The translations under genes were made by a program, and so were the position numbers. The notes beneath the pieces were generated by a model. The model ran no database searches. It was not told where the DNA came from and saw nothing but the letters and a program-made list of their open reading frames with translations. This document shows, piece by piece, positions 8,073 to 16,982 of a DNA stretch of 64,000 nt. Each line of letters begins with the position of its first letter. Within the stretch, counting starts at the first letter, position 1. The stretch is from Pseudomonadota bacterium (lineage in GTDB: Bacteria > Desulfobacterota > Syntrophobacteria > Syntrophobacterales > Syntrophobacteraceae), in NCBI GenBank assembly GCA_023416335.1, contig JAEZHY010000077.1, positions 1 to 64,000 on the forward strand, written 5' to 3'.

Positions 8073-8378
8073 CGCGCCGGTGGCCAATAAGACTGATCCA
8101 GGCGGCGCCGACATGCCGACATCTGACCGCCCAACGAGCCAACCCCCGATCCATACCTGACGGCACCGCTTTATGCGAAGTGCTCGGAATGGATTGGGAC
8201 GTGGGCAAGACCGTTCATCAGACAATTTTCGGCCGGAAAAACTTCGGAAACCGGAGCATATGCACTTCTGCAGTATTGCGAGAATGGGGACCTCGTCTTT
8301 AACTCTATTGCGGGACCTATCCGGGTGCACTACAATCGCGGACTCGGCTGAGAGATAAATTTACTGCTTCCGAATTGA
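8073..8378 (+). pseudogene. Internally deleted copy of the secreted-protein gene at 3355
   Basis: 8073-8177 matches the 5' region of the gene at 3355 (about 3422-3529, ending in CCGCTTTATGCG). It then joins directly to a copy of the gene's 3' end (from about 4862, AAGTGCTCGGAATGGATTGG). About 1.3 kb in the middle is gone. A premature in-frame TGA follows GGACTCGGC near 8349. The flanking hairpin repeat is also duplicated behind it (8421-8500), so a gene-plus-repeat unit was copied and later decayed. Confidence 0.8.
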
Positions 8379-8420
8379 TTGGATTTTTGCGTGGTATTTA
8401 GTTACCGCTCAGGAGCAGAG

Positions 8421-8500
8421 GAGAGAGAAGCCACACCTACACTTAGCACAATTCCTTTTCGAGGGCACTTCTGTCAAGAGTGTAAGAGTGCCCTGTTTGT
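8421..8500 (+). repeat. 3'-gene hairpin element, copy D
   Basis: Has the shared core CAATTCCTTTTCGAGGGCAC and CTTCTGTCAAGAGTG, with arms around GCCACACCTACACT and AGTGTAAGAGTGCC. It sits about 40 bp behind the decayed gene copy, the same arrangement as copy C behind the intact gene. Confidence 0.65.
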
Positions 8501-8582
8501 CCCTGATCGGCGCAGCAAAGTTGCAGTCATAGCGAATTCCATGTTCTCGTGCACTGGTATCAGCCGAGTGTCGTTAGCTTGA

Positions 8583-9725
8583 CTACGATTGCCCATTCTT
8601 GGGAGTCGCCCTAGGAATCAGGGCTATACATAACAATCCGAGTACACCACAGATGACGAACCCCGCCGCAAGCCCAAGCATCTGAGAGATTAGGCCGATC
8701 AATATCGGTCCCAGCATATCCCCAAATTCTTTAAAGGAACCAGCCGCTCCCATTGTGATGCCCAGTTGCCCTTCTCGCGCGAGCCTGCTAATCAGGTGAT
8801 CCGTATTCGTCCACACCACACCGACACCCATTCCGGCAATAACGGACACCACGAGAAACAGAAACCCATTTACAAAAGGAATAAGCATAATGCTCAACAC
8901 GGAGAGAACCAGTCCCACTCGAACCGTACGGGCGGTATCCAATTTATCGGACATCCACCCGGCGACAGGCTGGATCAAAAGATAGCTTAAGGCGACAACC
9001 GACAGGAGAATACCTGTCATCTCGGGGTCGTACCCCAGTGCGTACACTCGCACGGGCAAAAATCCAAACAGGATGCTCATGAAAAACATATTCACTACAA
9101 TGACGACATACCACGTCCAGAGCTTGGGATCCTTAAGGATCGAAACAGCAGAGCTAAGAGAGAGATCGTCATCGTCCAGCGTGACAGTGCTGATGGGCGG
9201 CGGAAGAAAAAGCGCGATTATAAAAGCAACAGTTCCAATCGCGGCTGAAGCCACAAAAATCGAGGAAAAGCCGCTGTTAAGTACGATCACTCCCCCCAGG
9301 ACCGGGCTAACCACGTAACCAGCCCCTTTAACGGCGTTATAAATACCGTATGCTCGCCCCCTTCCAGTCTCATAGTACAATCCGATAAGGGCCAGGGAAA
9401 CTGCCGACAAGGCCGCGGCACCCATGCCTTGAAGGAAACGAACCAACAATAGCCATGAGGGCGGTATCCAGAGATACGACAACGAAGCCGGAATGAAGAA
9501 GATAATGCCCATCAGCATGGTTTTCTTCATCCCATATTTATCGGCCAGTGCGCCGGAAATCGGTTTAGCCACGATTTCAGCGAGATCGTATGCTGCGATG
9601 AGCAGGCCGATGAAAGCCATCCCCACCCCGATCTGCTTGGCATACACGGGCAAATTAACAGCTACGATGTGAGCACCGAACGATGTGACAAACCCGATAA
9701 AGCCAAGGATGAAAGCATATACCAT
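8583..9725 (-). CDS. MFS transporter (last gene of the 12.7-kb cluster)
   Basis: About 380 residues with 12 predicted membrane helices. The MFS loop 2-3 motif is visible (GALADKYGMKKTML), and an equivalent motif occurs in the second half (GWMSDKLDTARTVR). The helix-4/5 region (LLLVRFLQGMGAAALSAVSL) is typical of drug- or metabolite-type carriers. ATG at 9725 is preferred to the upstream TTG at 9740. It closes a long minus-strand run that includes a second MFS gene, which suggests one carrier imports and the other exports a pathway compound; direction cannot be read from sequence. Confidence 0.85.
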   Translation of the reverse strand: MVYAFILGFIGFVTSFGAHIVAVNLPVYAKQIGVGMAFIGLLIAAYDLAEIVAKPISGALADKYGMKKTMLMGIIFFIPASLSYLWIPPSWLLLVRFLQGMGAAALSAVSLALIGLYYETGRGRAYGIYNAVKGAGYVVSPVLGGVIVLNSGFSSIFVASAAIGTVAFIIALFLPPPISTVTLDDDDLSLSSAVSILKDPKLWTWYVVIVVNMFFMSILFGFLPVRVYALGYDPEMTGILLSVVALSYLLIQPVAGWMSDKLDTARTVRVGLVLSVLSIMLIPFVNGFLFLVVSVIAGMGVGVVWTNTDHLISRLAREGQLGITMGAAGSFKEFGDMLGPILIGLISQMLGLAAGFVICGVLGLLCIALIPRATPKNGQS

Positions 9726-9774
9726 CGCGTGGCATCCCAAAGATCATTCCCCAATGAGCAGAGGCAAACGCCCC

Positions 9775-10836
9775 TCATTTGCCCGCCCTCTCGCGATCTT
9801 TCAAAGTGAACGCGAGCAACTCCTTCGCCCATTCCGAATGGAGGAGTATTGAATCGAGATCGGGTTCCACGGCGAGTTTCTGGAGCAGAAATCCATCCGT
9901 GCCAAACCAGCGCGGCAGATAGGCGCCAAAAAAGTAACCTTTTCCCAGAAGCTCCTCGAAAACGCTGCCGACAGCCGGCTCCCCGATATTTAGATAGACC
10001 TGCAGGACCTTGTAATTTTTGGAAAAAGCCCTTGACTCGAAATCGGATACCACGTGTGCTGTTTCGCTTCCGCACCGTGCTATCGAGAGCCTCCCTACCT
10101 CGGCATGGTCGTGATAACAGCACGATGAGAGGCCGCTATCCATCCCGGAAGGCTGCGCGGCAGCGGGTTTGATTTTCCTGGCAAGCTTCATCGAATCGGT
10201 GCATCTTGTAACGATTTCTTTATATATTTCGGGAAGATATATGTCATGCGGCATATCCCGCACCACCTTCAGCATCAGGAGCGCCGAGACTCTCCCAGCA
10301 GTATTGGCATCGGTCTCGTAAGCCTCCGCGGGCATAAGTTCCAGTTCCACCCCGGTTTCCAGATATCCGGCGCGCACCCCCATCTTCTGGGTAACCAGGT
10401 GCTTGCAAACGGGTTCGCCAAACATTGCGTCCAGATCGACCTCATCGATCAGCACGGTATTGATGAAATTGTACAATTCGTAGGCAATCCGGGTGTTTCT
10501 GTATTCTTTGCGAACGATATATTGTCCCGTTTCGTAAACTTTGGGAGACCAGGCAGAACTTCGATAAAGTGCTCCGTAGCCCGTAATTTCACCTTCGACC
10601 GTGCGTGCGACCACACCGAAATTATTGCCGTTTTGATTCTCGGCGATCAACTTGTCAGGGATATAGTAGGCATCGATGGGGTAACCGCCTCCGTAGATCG
10701 AATAGCAGCAGCGAATCACACCCCAGGCATCCTCCGGCATGAAACGGTCGATCGTACATTTCCGGCCGGGAGCAACTGGCCTTTCCGTCTTCTCAAGTAT
10801 TTCGATTGCCTGCTCTCTCGTGGTAATGTTTTCCAA
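9775..10836 (-). CDS. GNAT-like acyltransferase with conserved C-terminal extension (paralogue 1)
   Basis: 353 residues. Residues ~25-150 look like a GNAT fold (RFMPEDAWGVIRCCYSIYGG, then EYRNTRIAYELYNFI at the acyl-CoA-binding turn). The C-terminal ~80 residues form a second module (YKVLQVYLNIGEPAVGSVFE, then GKGYFFGAYLPRWFGTDGFL) shared with the next gene and, more weakly, with the HATPase-GNAT protein at 18104. The likely start is TTG at 10836 behind GAGAGG. Substrate unknown; it could acylate a small molecule or a protein. Downstream in the molybdenum-hydroxylase cluster. Confidence 0.7.
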   Translation of the reverse strand: MENITTREQAIEILEKTERPVAPGRKCTIDRFMPEDAWGVIRCCYSIYGGGYPIDAYYIPDKLIAENQNGNNFGVVARTVEGEITGYGALYRSSAWSPKVYETGQYIVRKEYRNTRIAYELYNFINTVLIDEVDLDAMFGEPVCKHLVTQKMGVRAGYLETGVELELMPAEAYETDANTAGRVSALLMLKVVRDMPHDIYLPEIYKEIVTRCTDSMKLARKIKPAAAQPSGMDSGLSSCCYHDHAEVGRLSIARCGSETAHVVSDFESRAFSKNYKVLQVYLNIGEPAVGSVFEELLGKGYFFGAYLPRWFGTDGFLLQKLAVEPDLDSILLHSEWAKELLAFTLKDRERAGK

Positions 10837-10868
10837 AACGCCTCTCCCCTCCCGGGCACCATTCCGGT

Positions 10869-11918
10869 CTAGGACTGGGTGACTTCCTGCCAGTCGTTTT
10901 TAATGATCCCGAACATTTCTCCGGCACCTTCAGAGAACAAATGAATACCATCCCAACCGGGTCTTCCGACAACCTTTTGCATCAGGAGTGCATCGTTGCC
11001 GAACCAGCGGGGCAGGACTCCCCCAAGGAAATAGCCGCGGCCGCGAAGTACCTCCACCGCGTGCCCGGACCATGGACAGCCAAGATCGATCGACACCTGG
11101 ACCACTTTGATTCTTTCGCTAAGGATTTTGTTTTCAAGACTATGAAAGTGGGACTCGAAATCTTCCCCCAGAGTCCTGACGGCAATTCTGACAACACCGG
11201 GAAAGTCATAAATTTCCGTTGAAGCGCATGTGGCTGCATCGACAGGCGGCTTCCCACGGGAGATGGCCAGTGCGCGCCGGTCGTCCAGCCCCGAATAGAT
11301 GAACCTTAAAACATTCTCATAAACTGGAGGCAGATACACTGTATGGGGCCTGGATGCGTAGGACCGGAAGACAACCAGAGAAGCCACACGCCCGGATGAA
11401 CTCTTTTCTTTGGCGTAGGTTTCGGCCGGCATCAAATCAACCTCGATCCCGGTTTCCACGTGCTTATGATGTTTACAGATTTTCTGCATGAAGATGTGGT
11501 TGCAGACCGCCTCCCCCCAAACCGCTTCCAATCCCAATCCCGGCGTTAATCGTTCATAGAGGTGTTCCATCATCACCAGGCTCACCCCCCCGTTGCGGTA
11601 CTCGGGCAAGACCAGTCCTGCACCGCATTCATAAAGACCCGGATAGGGGGAGGAGCGGAAAAGCCCCACATGGCCTACGATATCCCCGGTCTGCGTTCGT
11701 GCCACTACCGAGTAGTTTTCACCGGACTCCAGCGCCCGGGCCAAACCTTCAGGGCTATAGTAATGTTTTACGGGATAACTGTCTCCGTACACGGTCCGGA
11801 ACAATTTGCCTATCCCCGGAGAATCTTCAGGGCGGAAAAGATGTATCGAGAGGACCTCACCGGTGGGTAGTCTGCATTCATCCGGCTCGATGCGAGGCAC
11901 ATTCCTCTCATCGTTCAT
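10869..11918 (-). CDS. GNAT-like acyltransferase with conserved C-terminal extension (paralogue 2)
   Basis: 349 residues, clearly paralogous to the gene at 9775 along its length. Shared landmarks are YGDSYPVKHYYSPE versus YGGGYPIDAYYIPD, the LPEYRNGGVSLVMMEHLYE turn, ELMPAE/DLMPAE, and the C-terminal GRGYFLGGVLPRWFGNDALL. ATG 11918 has GGAG seven bases upstream. The two paralogues are 32 bp apart and probably arose by tandem duplication; they may form a heteromer or act in sequence. No substrate can be named. Confidence 0.7.
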   Translation of the reverse strand: MNDERNVPRIEPDECRLPTGEVLSIHLFRPEDSPGIGKLFRTVYGDSYPVKHYYSPEGLARALESGENYSVVARTQTGDIVGHVGLFRSSPYPGLYECGAGLVLPEYRNGGVSLVMMEHLYERLTPGLGLEAVWGEAVCNHIFMQKICKHHKHVETGIEVDLMPAETYAKEKSSSGRVASLVVFRSYASRPHTVYLPPVYENVLRFIYSGLDDRRALAISRGKPPVDAATCASTEIYDFPGVVRIAVRTLGEDFESHFHSLENKILSERIKVVQVSIDLGCPWSGHAVEVLRGRGYFLGGVLPRWFGNDALLMQKVVGRPGWDGIHLFSEGAGEMFGIIKNDWQEVTQS

Positions 11919-11956
11919 CGCTCACTCCATTTTGAGCATACGCAAGTGCGTCGGAG

Positions 11957-11972
11957 CGGACCTTTCGGTCCG
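11957..11972 (-). other. Short hairpin with GAAA tetraloop between hydroxylase and GNAT genes
   Basis: On the minus strand CGGACC-GAAA-GGTCCG forms a six-base-pair stem closed by a GNRA tetraloop, 9 bp after the stop of the FAD-subunit gene. There is no T run, so it more likely affects mRNA stability or partial read-through than full termination. Confidence 0.4.
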
Positions 11973-11980
11973 GGCCGAGC

Positions 11981-12814
11981 CTATTGTCCCAGACGCAGGA
12001 GAAGATTGCCCGCAACAATTCGGCGATAGTCCGCATCGGCTCGAACATCGCTGATGGGACAAACGGCCTTTCGTGCAAGAGCGGCCGCTTCCTGCAGGAT
12101 TGCGGTGGAAAGAGGTTTGCCGGTAAGCACCCTCTCCGCCTCGGGGCAAGTTATGACCGTCGGGCCGACACTGCCCCAGGCAAGAGCAGCCTTTTCCACT
12201 ACTTTTTCCCGAGAAATGCGGAGAAGAGCCGCCATGCTCACCACCGAGCAGGCCAGAGCATTCCGCAATCCCACTTTTTCGAAATGATGCACATTATATT
12301 CTTCCGGTTTTTTCACCCAGACCCCGGCCAGGATCTCCGCCCTCTCAAGGCGCGAACCACCCGGTCCCGTGATGAATTCCCCGACCGGCATCATCCTCCT
12401 GCTTTCTTTTGAACGAAGCTCGACTTCGGCCTTCAGCGTAAAGAGCGGAGGCAGGGTGTCTCCCGCCGGAGAGGCCGTGCAGATATTGCCGCCGATAGTA
12501 CCCATATTCCGGATCAGGGGGGAACCGATTCCTTTAATCGCCTGCCATAGCACGGACAGATGATTCTTGATCAGGGGATCGTCGAACAGCTGCGTGTGCG
12601 TCGCGCACGCGCCGACGCGGATGCTTTCACCCCGGTCTTCGACGCGCTTTAACTCCTCTATCCTATCCAGGCATATCAATGCCTCGGGGTTAACGAAACC
12701 GTTGTAAACTCCAACCAGGAGATCGGTGCCGCCGGCATATACGGCCCCGTGCGGCTTGTGTTCGAAACAGCTCCACAGTTCATCCAGCGAGTTGGGCAAC
12801 AGGACTTCCCTCAT
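11981..12814 (-). CDS. Xanthine dehydrogenase-family FAD-binding subunit
   Basis: 277 residues from ATG 12814, which overlaps the stop of the 2Fe-2S gene (ATGA). The reading frame continues further upstream but only over that gene. FAD-binding motifs of the CoxM/XdhB family are present: AGGTDLLV near residue 28 and TIGGNICTASPAGDTLPPL near residue 110. This subunit passes electrons from the iron-sulfur clusters to the final acceptor. Together with the genes at 12811 and 13425 it makes a complete three-subunit molybdenum hydroxylase. Cytoplasmic, no signal peptide. Confidence 0.92.
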   Translation of the reverse strand: MREVLLPNSLDELWSCFEHKPHGAVYAGGTDLLVGVYNGFVNPEALICLDRIEELKRVEDRGESIRVGACATHTQLFDDPLIKNHLSVLWQAIKGIGSPLIRNMGTIGGNICTASPAGDTLPPLFTLKAEVELRSKESRRMMPVGEFITGPGGSRLERAEILAGVWVKKPEEYNVHHFEKVGLRNALACSVVSMAALLRISREKVVEKAALAWGSVGPTVITCPEAERVLTGKPLSTAILQEAAALARKAVCPISDVRADADYRRIVAGNLLLRLGQ

Positions 12815-13287
12815 CGTAGCGCCCCTTCCCGCATTTTTCTTGCCGCTGCTTCCACGGCATCGACTATTTTCATATAACCGCTGCACCGGCATAAATTACC
12901 GCTCAATCCTTCCCGGATTTGCTCCCTGGTCGGGTCGGGATTTCGTTCCAGCAGATGCACTGCCGCAAGCACCACTCCGGGAGTACAAAACCCGCATTGC
13001 ACGGCGCCGTATTCTATAAATGCTTCCTGAACGGGATGGAGGCTTCCATTCGTGCCCAGACCCTCGATCGTTTTAACGCTGCGCCCCTGGAGTTGTGCCG
13101 CCGCCATCAGGCATGAGAGGCGGGCCCGGCCGTCCACAAGGATCGTGCACGCCCCGCATTCCCCCGCACCGCAGCATTCTTTGGTTCCAGTCACCCCGAG
13201 GTCGTACCGCAAAACATCCACGAACTTCCGGTCGGGAGGGACCTCCACCCGTGTTTCTTTGCCGTTCAGTAAAAATGAGAGCCTCAC
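12811..13287 (-). CDS. Xanthine dehydrogenase-family 2Fe-2S subunit
   Basis: 158 residues, the usual CoxS/XdhC size. The plant-ferredoxin-type cluster ligands are in ECCGAGECGACTIL with a later Cys (ARLSCLMAA). The second cluster is in QCGFCTPG and NLCRCSGY. Both clusters therefore appear complete. It lies between the large subunit (137-bp gap) and the FAD subunit (ATGA overlap), an L-S-M gene order. Confidence 0.95.
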   Translation of the reverse strand: MRLSFLLNGKETRVEVPPDRKFVDVLRYDLGVTGTKECCGAGECGACTILVDGRARLSCLMAAAQLQGRSVKTIEGLGTNGSLHPVQEAFIEYGAVQCGFCTPGVVLAAVHLLERNPDPTREQIREGLSGNLCRCSGYMKIVDAVEAAARKMREGALR

Positions 13288-13424
13288 TCGTGTACTCCCG
13301 ATTGGTACGTTTGCTTCCCGCCCTGCCCGATAGGCATATGCGTCAACTTAAGCGAACCGAGTTGTTTTTTGCGCTGAAAGCGCTAAATAATTTCAGCCTG
13401 GGGTCAAATAGAAGGGGTTCTCTG

Positions 13425-15734
13425 TTAAGTCGGCGCCAATGGCCCGATGGGAGCGCCCTTTCCCGTCATCGCACAAAGTACGCTTTGCGCGCTCAGAGGT
13501 GACCTGTTCAACCTGCAGCCCACTGCGTCTTCAACAGCGCCGGCTATCGCCGGCAAGGGCGCGTTCATACCGACTTCGCCGATCCCCTTCATGCCGAAAG
13601 GCCCCGTGGATTCCACTGTCTCCACTGAAAAGGACGCGATTTCAGGAATATCCCGGGCAGTCGGAATGATGTAGTTGGTAAAATTCGGGTTCCGTATTTT
13701 GCCCTTATCGAGAAGGACCTCTTCCATGAGGCCATAGCCTATCCCCTGGGCAACCGCGCCGTGGACCTGCTGCTCGAAACCGGAGGGATTGATGACCCGT
13801 CCCCCTTCGGTGACGGCAAGATATCCTTTCACATCGATTTTTCCGGTAAGTTCATCGACTTCGACGTATACAAGATGCGCCGCATAAGAGAATAGAACAT
13901 GAGGAAAACCGATCCTGAATTCCTTGCCTGTGTCCGGATTATCCTGACAAACGGGCATTACGAACTGATTCACAACCGTCCGGTCGCTTTCGGGAAAGAC
14001 GCGCCCCAACGTTCCGAGTGGAACTTCCCTCCCGGAGGGGAGGTGCCTTACCTTTCCCGGCATGAGGATTACGCCTCGTGGTTCATCGAGCATGAGCATG
14101 AGGGCGGCCCGGTGCAGGAGCTTCTCTTTCAGCTCGTTGCATGCCAGGATAAGAGCATTGCCGAAGGTGTAGGTCGTTCTGCCGGCCGATGAAGAGCCTG
14201 AAGGATGTGTCCTGTCCGTGTCCGGCTGTATGAGTTCTATGCGGGACGCGTCCTGGCGCAGGATTTCCCCTGCCATCTGGACGAATGCGCTTGCGTTGCC
14301 CTGGCCCATATCGGAAACTCCGCTGTAGACGCGGATTTTGCCCTCCATGGTGAGTTCCACCCTGGCTATTGCGGAATCCGGAAGCCCCCTGCCGTATCCC
14401 ATGGCGTTCGATACGGCCGCAATACCGACCCCTCTTCTTTTAAACGGGCCTGCCGCCTTCTTCCATTTGTCGCTTTCGGCCCACAGGGAGTGCCTCTCCA
14501 GGGTTTCCAGGCAGGGAACAATGCCCGTGGAGTGCACGAGCGTCACGCCCGCACAGTTCCTGTCGCCTCGCCGGAGCGCGTTCTTAAGTCGAAGATCGAG
14601 GCGGCTCATATTCAATTTAGACGCCAGCAGGTCCATCATCCGCTCGATGCCGAAAGATACCTGGCAAACGCCGAACCCGCGCATGGCCCCGCCGATCGGG
14701 TTATTCGTGCGAACGCACCAGCCCTCAATGAACGTATTCGGTATTCGGTACGGCCCGCCGGCGTGTTCCATACCGAGCGCCATGACCTCGACGCCAAGGT
14801 GGGCGTAAGGACCCGTATCGTAATAAAGATCGCATTGAAGTGCGTGCAGCGTGCCGTCCCGCATCGCTCCCAGCCGGTACCGCATCGTGACGGGATGGCG
14901 CTTGTAGCCCGCTATGAAACTCTCCTCGCGCTCCCACCACATCTTCACGGGCCTGCCACCGGCGTGCTGGGCGGCAAGAGCCAGCAGGCATTGAACCGTT
15001 GCTCCGTCTTTCCCGCCGAATCCCCCTCCGAGGCATGGACCGATGACCCTGATCCCCTCCACCTCCAACCCGAGTGCGTGCGCTATCTCGAACCGGTCCC
15101 GAAAAGGGGCCTGCGTAGAAACAACCATGGTGATTCTTCCGTCCGATTCCCGCCAGGCCAGGCCGTTTTCGGTCTCCAGGAATGCATGCTCCTGGCCGGG
15201 GACTTCGAAGGAATCCTCCACCACGATATCGCATCGGCCAAATGCTTCCAGGGCATTACCGGAGCTTACGACGGCGTGTTGCAGCAGGTTTCCCGTTTCG
15301 TGCACATGGGGCGCTTCCGGTTTCAAGGCTTCCTCGGCATCGAACACACCGGTCAGCGGCTCGAAATCCATGCGGATGAGGCTCAGCGCTTTTTTCAGGA
15401 TATCCCGGTTCTCCGCCAGAACCAATGCTACGGGGTCTCCGCAATGACGGACCCTGCTTCCGGCCAGGACAGGCTGGTCCTTATGAATAATTCCCTGCCG
15501 GTTCGTTCCCGTAACATCCTTCCGGGTAAGAATCTTGTAGACGCCGGGCAGCCGCCCGGCTTCCGACGTATCTATCCCTCGAATGATCCCATGCGGGATA
15601 CCTGCCCTTTTCACGCCGGCCCAGAGCATATCCTCCCGGATGTAGTCTGCCGCGTATTTTTCCACCCCGGTGACCTTTGCCCTGGCATCGAACCGCGGCA
15701 CCGGATATCCCACCTCGAGCATCTTGATACTCAA
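13425..15734 (-). CDS. Xanthine dehydrogenase-family molybdopterin-binding subunit
   Basis: 769 residues, full length. The N-terminal signature is VPRFDARAKVTGVEKYAADY. Moco-contacting motifs are QEHAFLETE, GGGFGGKDG, AMRGFGVCQ and VSDMGQGNA. The catalytic base is Glu720 in GIGEVGMN. No AYRCAFR motif of CO dehydrogenase is seen, so CO oxidation is unlikely. Hydroxylation of an N-heterocycle, an aldehyde or an aromatic substrate is more likely; the substrate cannot be read from sequence. TTG at 15734 has AAGGAG six bases upstream, while ATG at 15722 is the alternative. 12 bp behind the MFS gene. Confidence 0.93.
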   Translation of the reverse strand: MSIKMLEVGYPVPRFDARAKVTGVEKYAADYIREDMLWAGVKRAGIPHGIIRGIDTSEAGRLPGVYKILTRKDVTGTNRQGIIHKDQPVLAGSRVRHCGDPVALVLAENRDILKKALSLIRMDFEPLTGVFDAEEALKPEAPHVHETGNLLQHAVVSSGNALEAFGRCDIVVEDSFEVPGQEHAFLETENGLAWRESDGRITMVVSTQAPFRDRFEIAHALGLEVEGIRVIGPCLGGGFGGKDGATVQCLLALAAQHAGGRPVKMWWEREESFIAGYKRHPVTMRYRLGAMRDGTLHALQCDLYYDTGPYAHLGVEVMALGMEHAGGPYRIPNTFIEGWCVRTNNPIGGAMRGFGVCQVSFGIERMMDLLASKLNMSRLDLRLKNALRRGDRNCAGVTLVHSTGIVPCLETLERHSLWAESDKWKKAAGPFKRRGVGIAAVSNAMGYGRGLPDSAIARVELTMEGKIRVYSGVSDMGQGNASAFVQMAGEILRQDASRIELIQPDTDRTHPSGSSSAGRTTYTFGNALILACNELKEKLLHRAALMLMLDEPRGVILMPGKVRHLPSGREVPLGTLGRVFPESDRTVVNQFVMPVCQDNPDTGKEFRIGFPHVLFSYAAHLVYVEVDELTGKIDVKGYLAVTEGGRVINPSGFEQQVHGAVAQGIGYGLMEEVLLDKGKIRNPNFTNYIIPTARDIPEIASFSVETVESTGPFGMKGIGEVGMNAPLPAIAGAVEDAVGCRLNRSPLSAQSVLCAMTGKGAPIGPLAPT

Positions 15735-15746
15735 GAGCCTCTCCTT

Positions 15747-16982
15747 CTATTGGACCATGCCGTTGTCTCCCGAAACTGCTTCTTTCTGGACAGCCTGCCG
15801 CAGGAGTCCGAGCAGGAAGAGCAGCACCAGGTTCACAAGGATGAACCCTGCGCAGATGTTAAAAAGAGAGCCGAAAGAATGGCCCGAGGCAATGTAAAAA
15901 CCTCCGGCATAAGGGCTGAGGAAAAACCCGGCGTCCATCACAAAGAGCGCCAGGTTGGTGTTTACCCCTCGAAGATGCGGCGGCGAAACATCGAAAAGCG
16001 AAGCATTGAGCAGAGGCATTATGAAACCGATGCAAAGCCCATAATACCCGGCCATCAGGAGGAGCGCCCGGTCGGTTTTCATGTATCCGAACAGTACGAA
16101 GCACGGAATCAGGAGGAAAGTGAAAACCTGGAGCATCTTTATTTTGTCGACTTTATCGAAGAAAAGTCCTCCCGACAGGCGCAGGGCTATCATAACCAGG
16201 GTCGCTATGGTGAAAAAAACGCCCACCTCGCCGATCGAATTCGCAGCGGCGTGCCCCTTCATGAAAAAAAAGACGGAAGCGTAGCAAAGATAGAGGAAAA
16301 GATTTACCGCCAGAAGCAGCAAAACGCCGGGTTCCTTGAGGTTCCGGCGGATTTCTTCCAGTTTCGGCCGGCTTGTCAGCGCGCGATCCGCGCCGCTGAG
16401 CAACTGCTTTAATCTCTTTTGCAGCATGAGGAGAAATACAAACCCCGGAGCCGCCAGCACCGTTACGCCTCGATAGATTTGCGCCTCGTTATGTGTGTAG
16501 CGCAGGAGGATTTCCGTTAAGAACGGCATCACCGCATAGGGAACCAGCACCGAAATGCTTACAAAACCAAACCCTTGTCCGCTCTTTTCCTTCGGGATGA
16601 AATGAACCACCAGGGCCATGGCGGCAGAAACGAGCAACACAAAGGCTGCCCCGTGAAAAACTCTCAGAGCGATAAGTCCGGGAATGGAGACGACCCAACC
16701 GTAAGAGCACAGTGCTGCAACTATCATCGTTAACGCGATAAGCATCGCCGAGGCGGCATTTCCCGCGTGCAGCATGGGAACCGCGGCAAGACGCAGCGCA
16801 AAAGCGCTCATGGGTTCGAGTCCGACAAGGAACCCTCTCCATTCAGCAGGAATATCGATTCTTTCCAGGTAGCTGAAAAAGCTGTAGAATACCGCCATGT
16901 TGCAAAAGGCGAAGAATATGACGAGGTTGAGCGAAATAAATTCAAACGTGAAGAGTTTTCCGTTATTTCGCAATGGATCCAA
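15747..16982 (-). CDS. MFS transporter
   Basis: 411 residues, about 12 membrane helices, and a central cytoplasmic loop rich in charge (KRLKQLLSGADRALTSRPKL). Conserved elements include RVFHGAAFVLLVSAAMALVV in helix 4-5 and FVSISVLVPYAVMPFLTEIL. A TTG start follows the aminotransferase stop with no gap (TAATTG), so it is almost certainly translated by coupling. It sits between the aminotransferase and the hydroxylase genes, so uptake of the cluster's substrate or export of its product is likely. It is not closely similar to the MFS gene at 8583. Confidence 0.85.
   Translation of the reverse strand: MDPLRNNGKLFTFEFISLNLVIFFAFCNMAVFYSFFSYLERIDIPAEWRGFLVGLEPMSAFALRLAAVPMLHAGNAASAMLIALTMIVAALCSYGWVVSIPGLIALRVFHGAAFVLLVSAAMALVVHFIPKEKSGQGFGFVSISVLVPYAVMPFLTEILLRYTHNEAQIYRGVTVLAAPGFVFLLMLQKRLKQLLSGADRALTSRPKLEEIRRNLKEPGVLLLLAVNLFLYLCYASVFFFMKGHAAANSIGEVGVFFTIATLVMIALRLSGGLFFDKVDKIKMLQVFTFLLIPCFVLFGYMKTDRALLLMAGYYGLCIGFIMPLLNASLFDVSPPHLRGVNTNLALFVMDAGFFLSPYAGGFYIASGHSFGSLFNICAGFILVNLVLLFLLGLLRQAVQKEAVSGDNGMVQ

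Noticed and set aside
14205..16412. A 735-codon plus-strand frame opposite the hydroxylase large subunit and MFS genes.
   Set aside because: It is antisense to two well-supported genes, has no ribosome site or recognisable motif, and its composition is that of a complementary-strand shadow in high-GC DNA.
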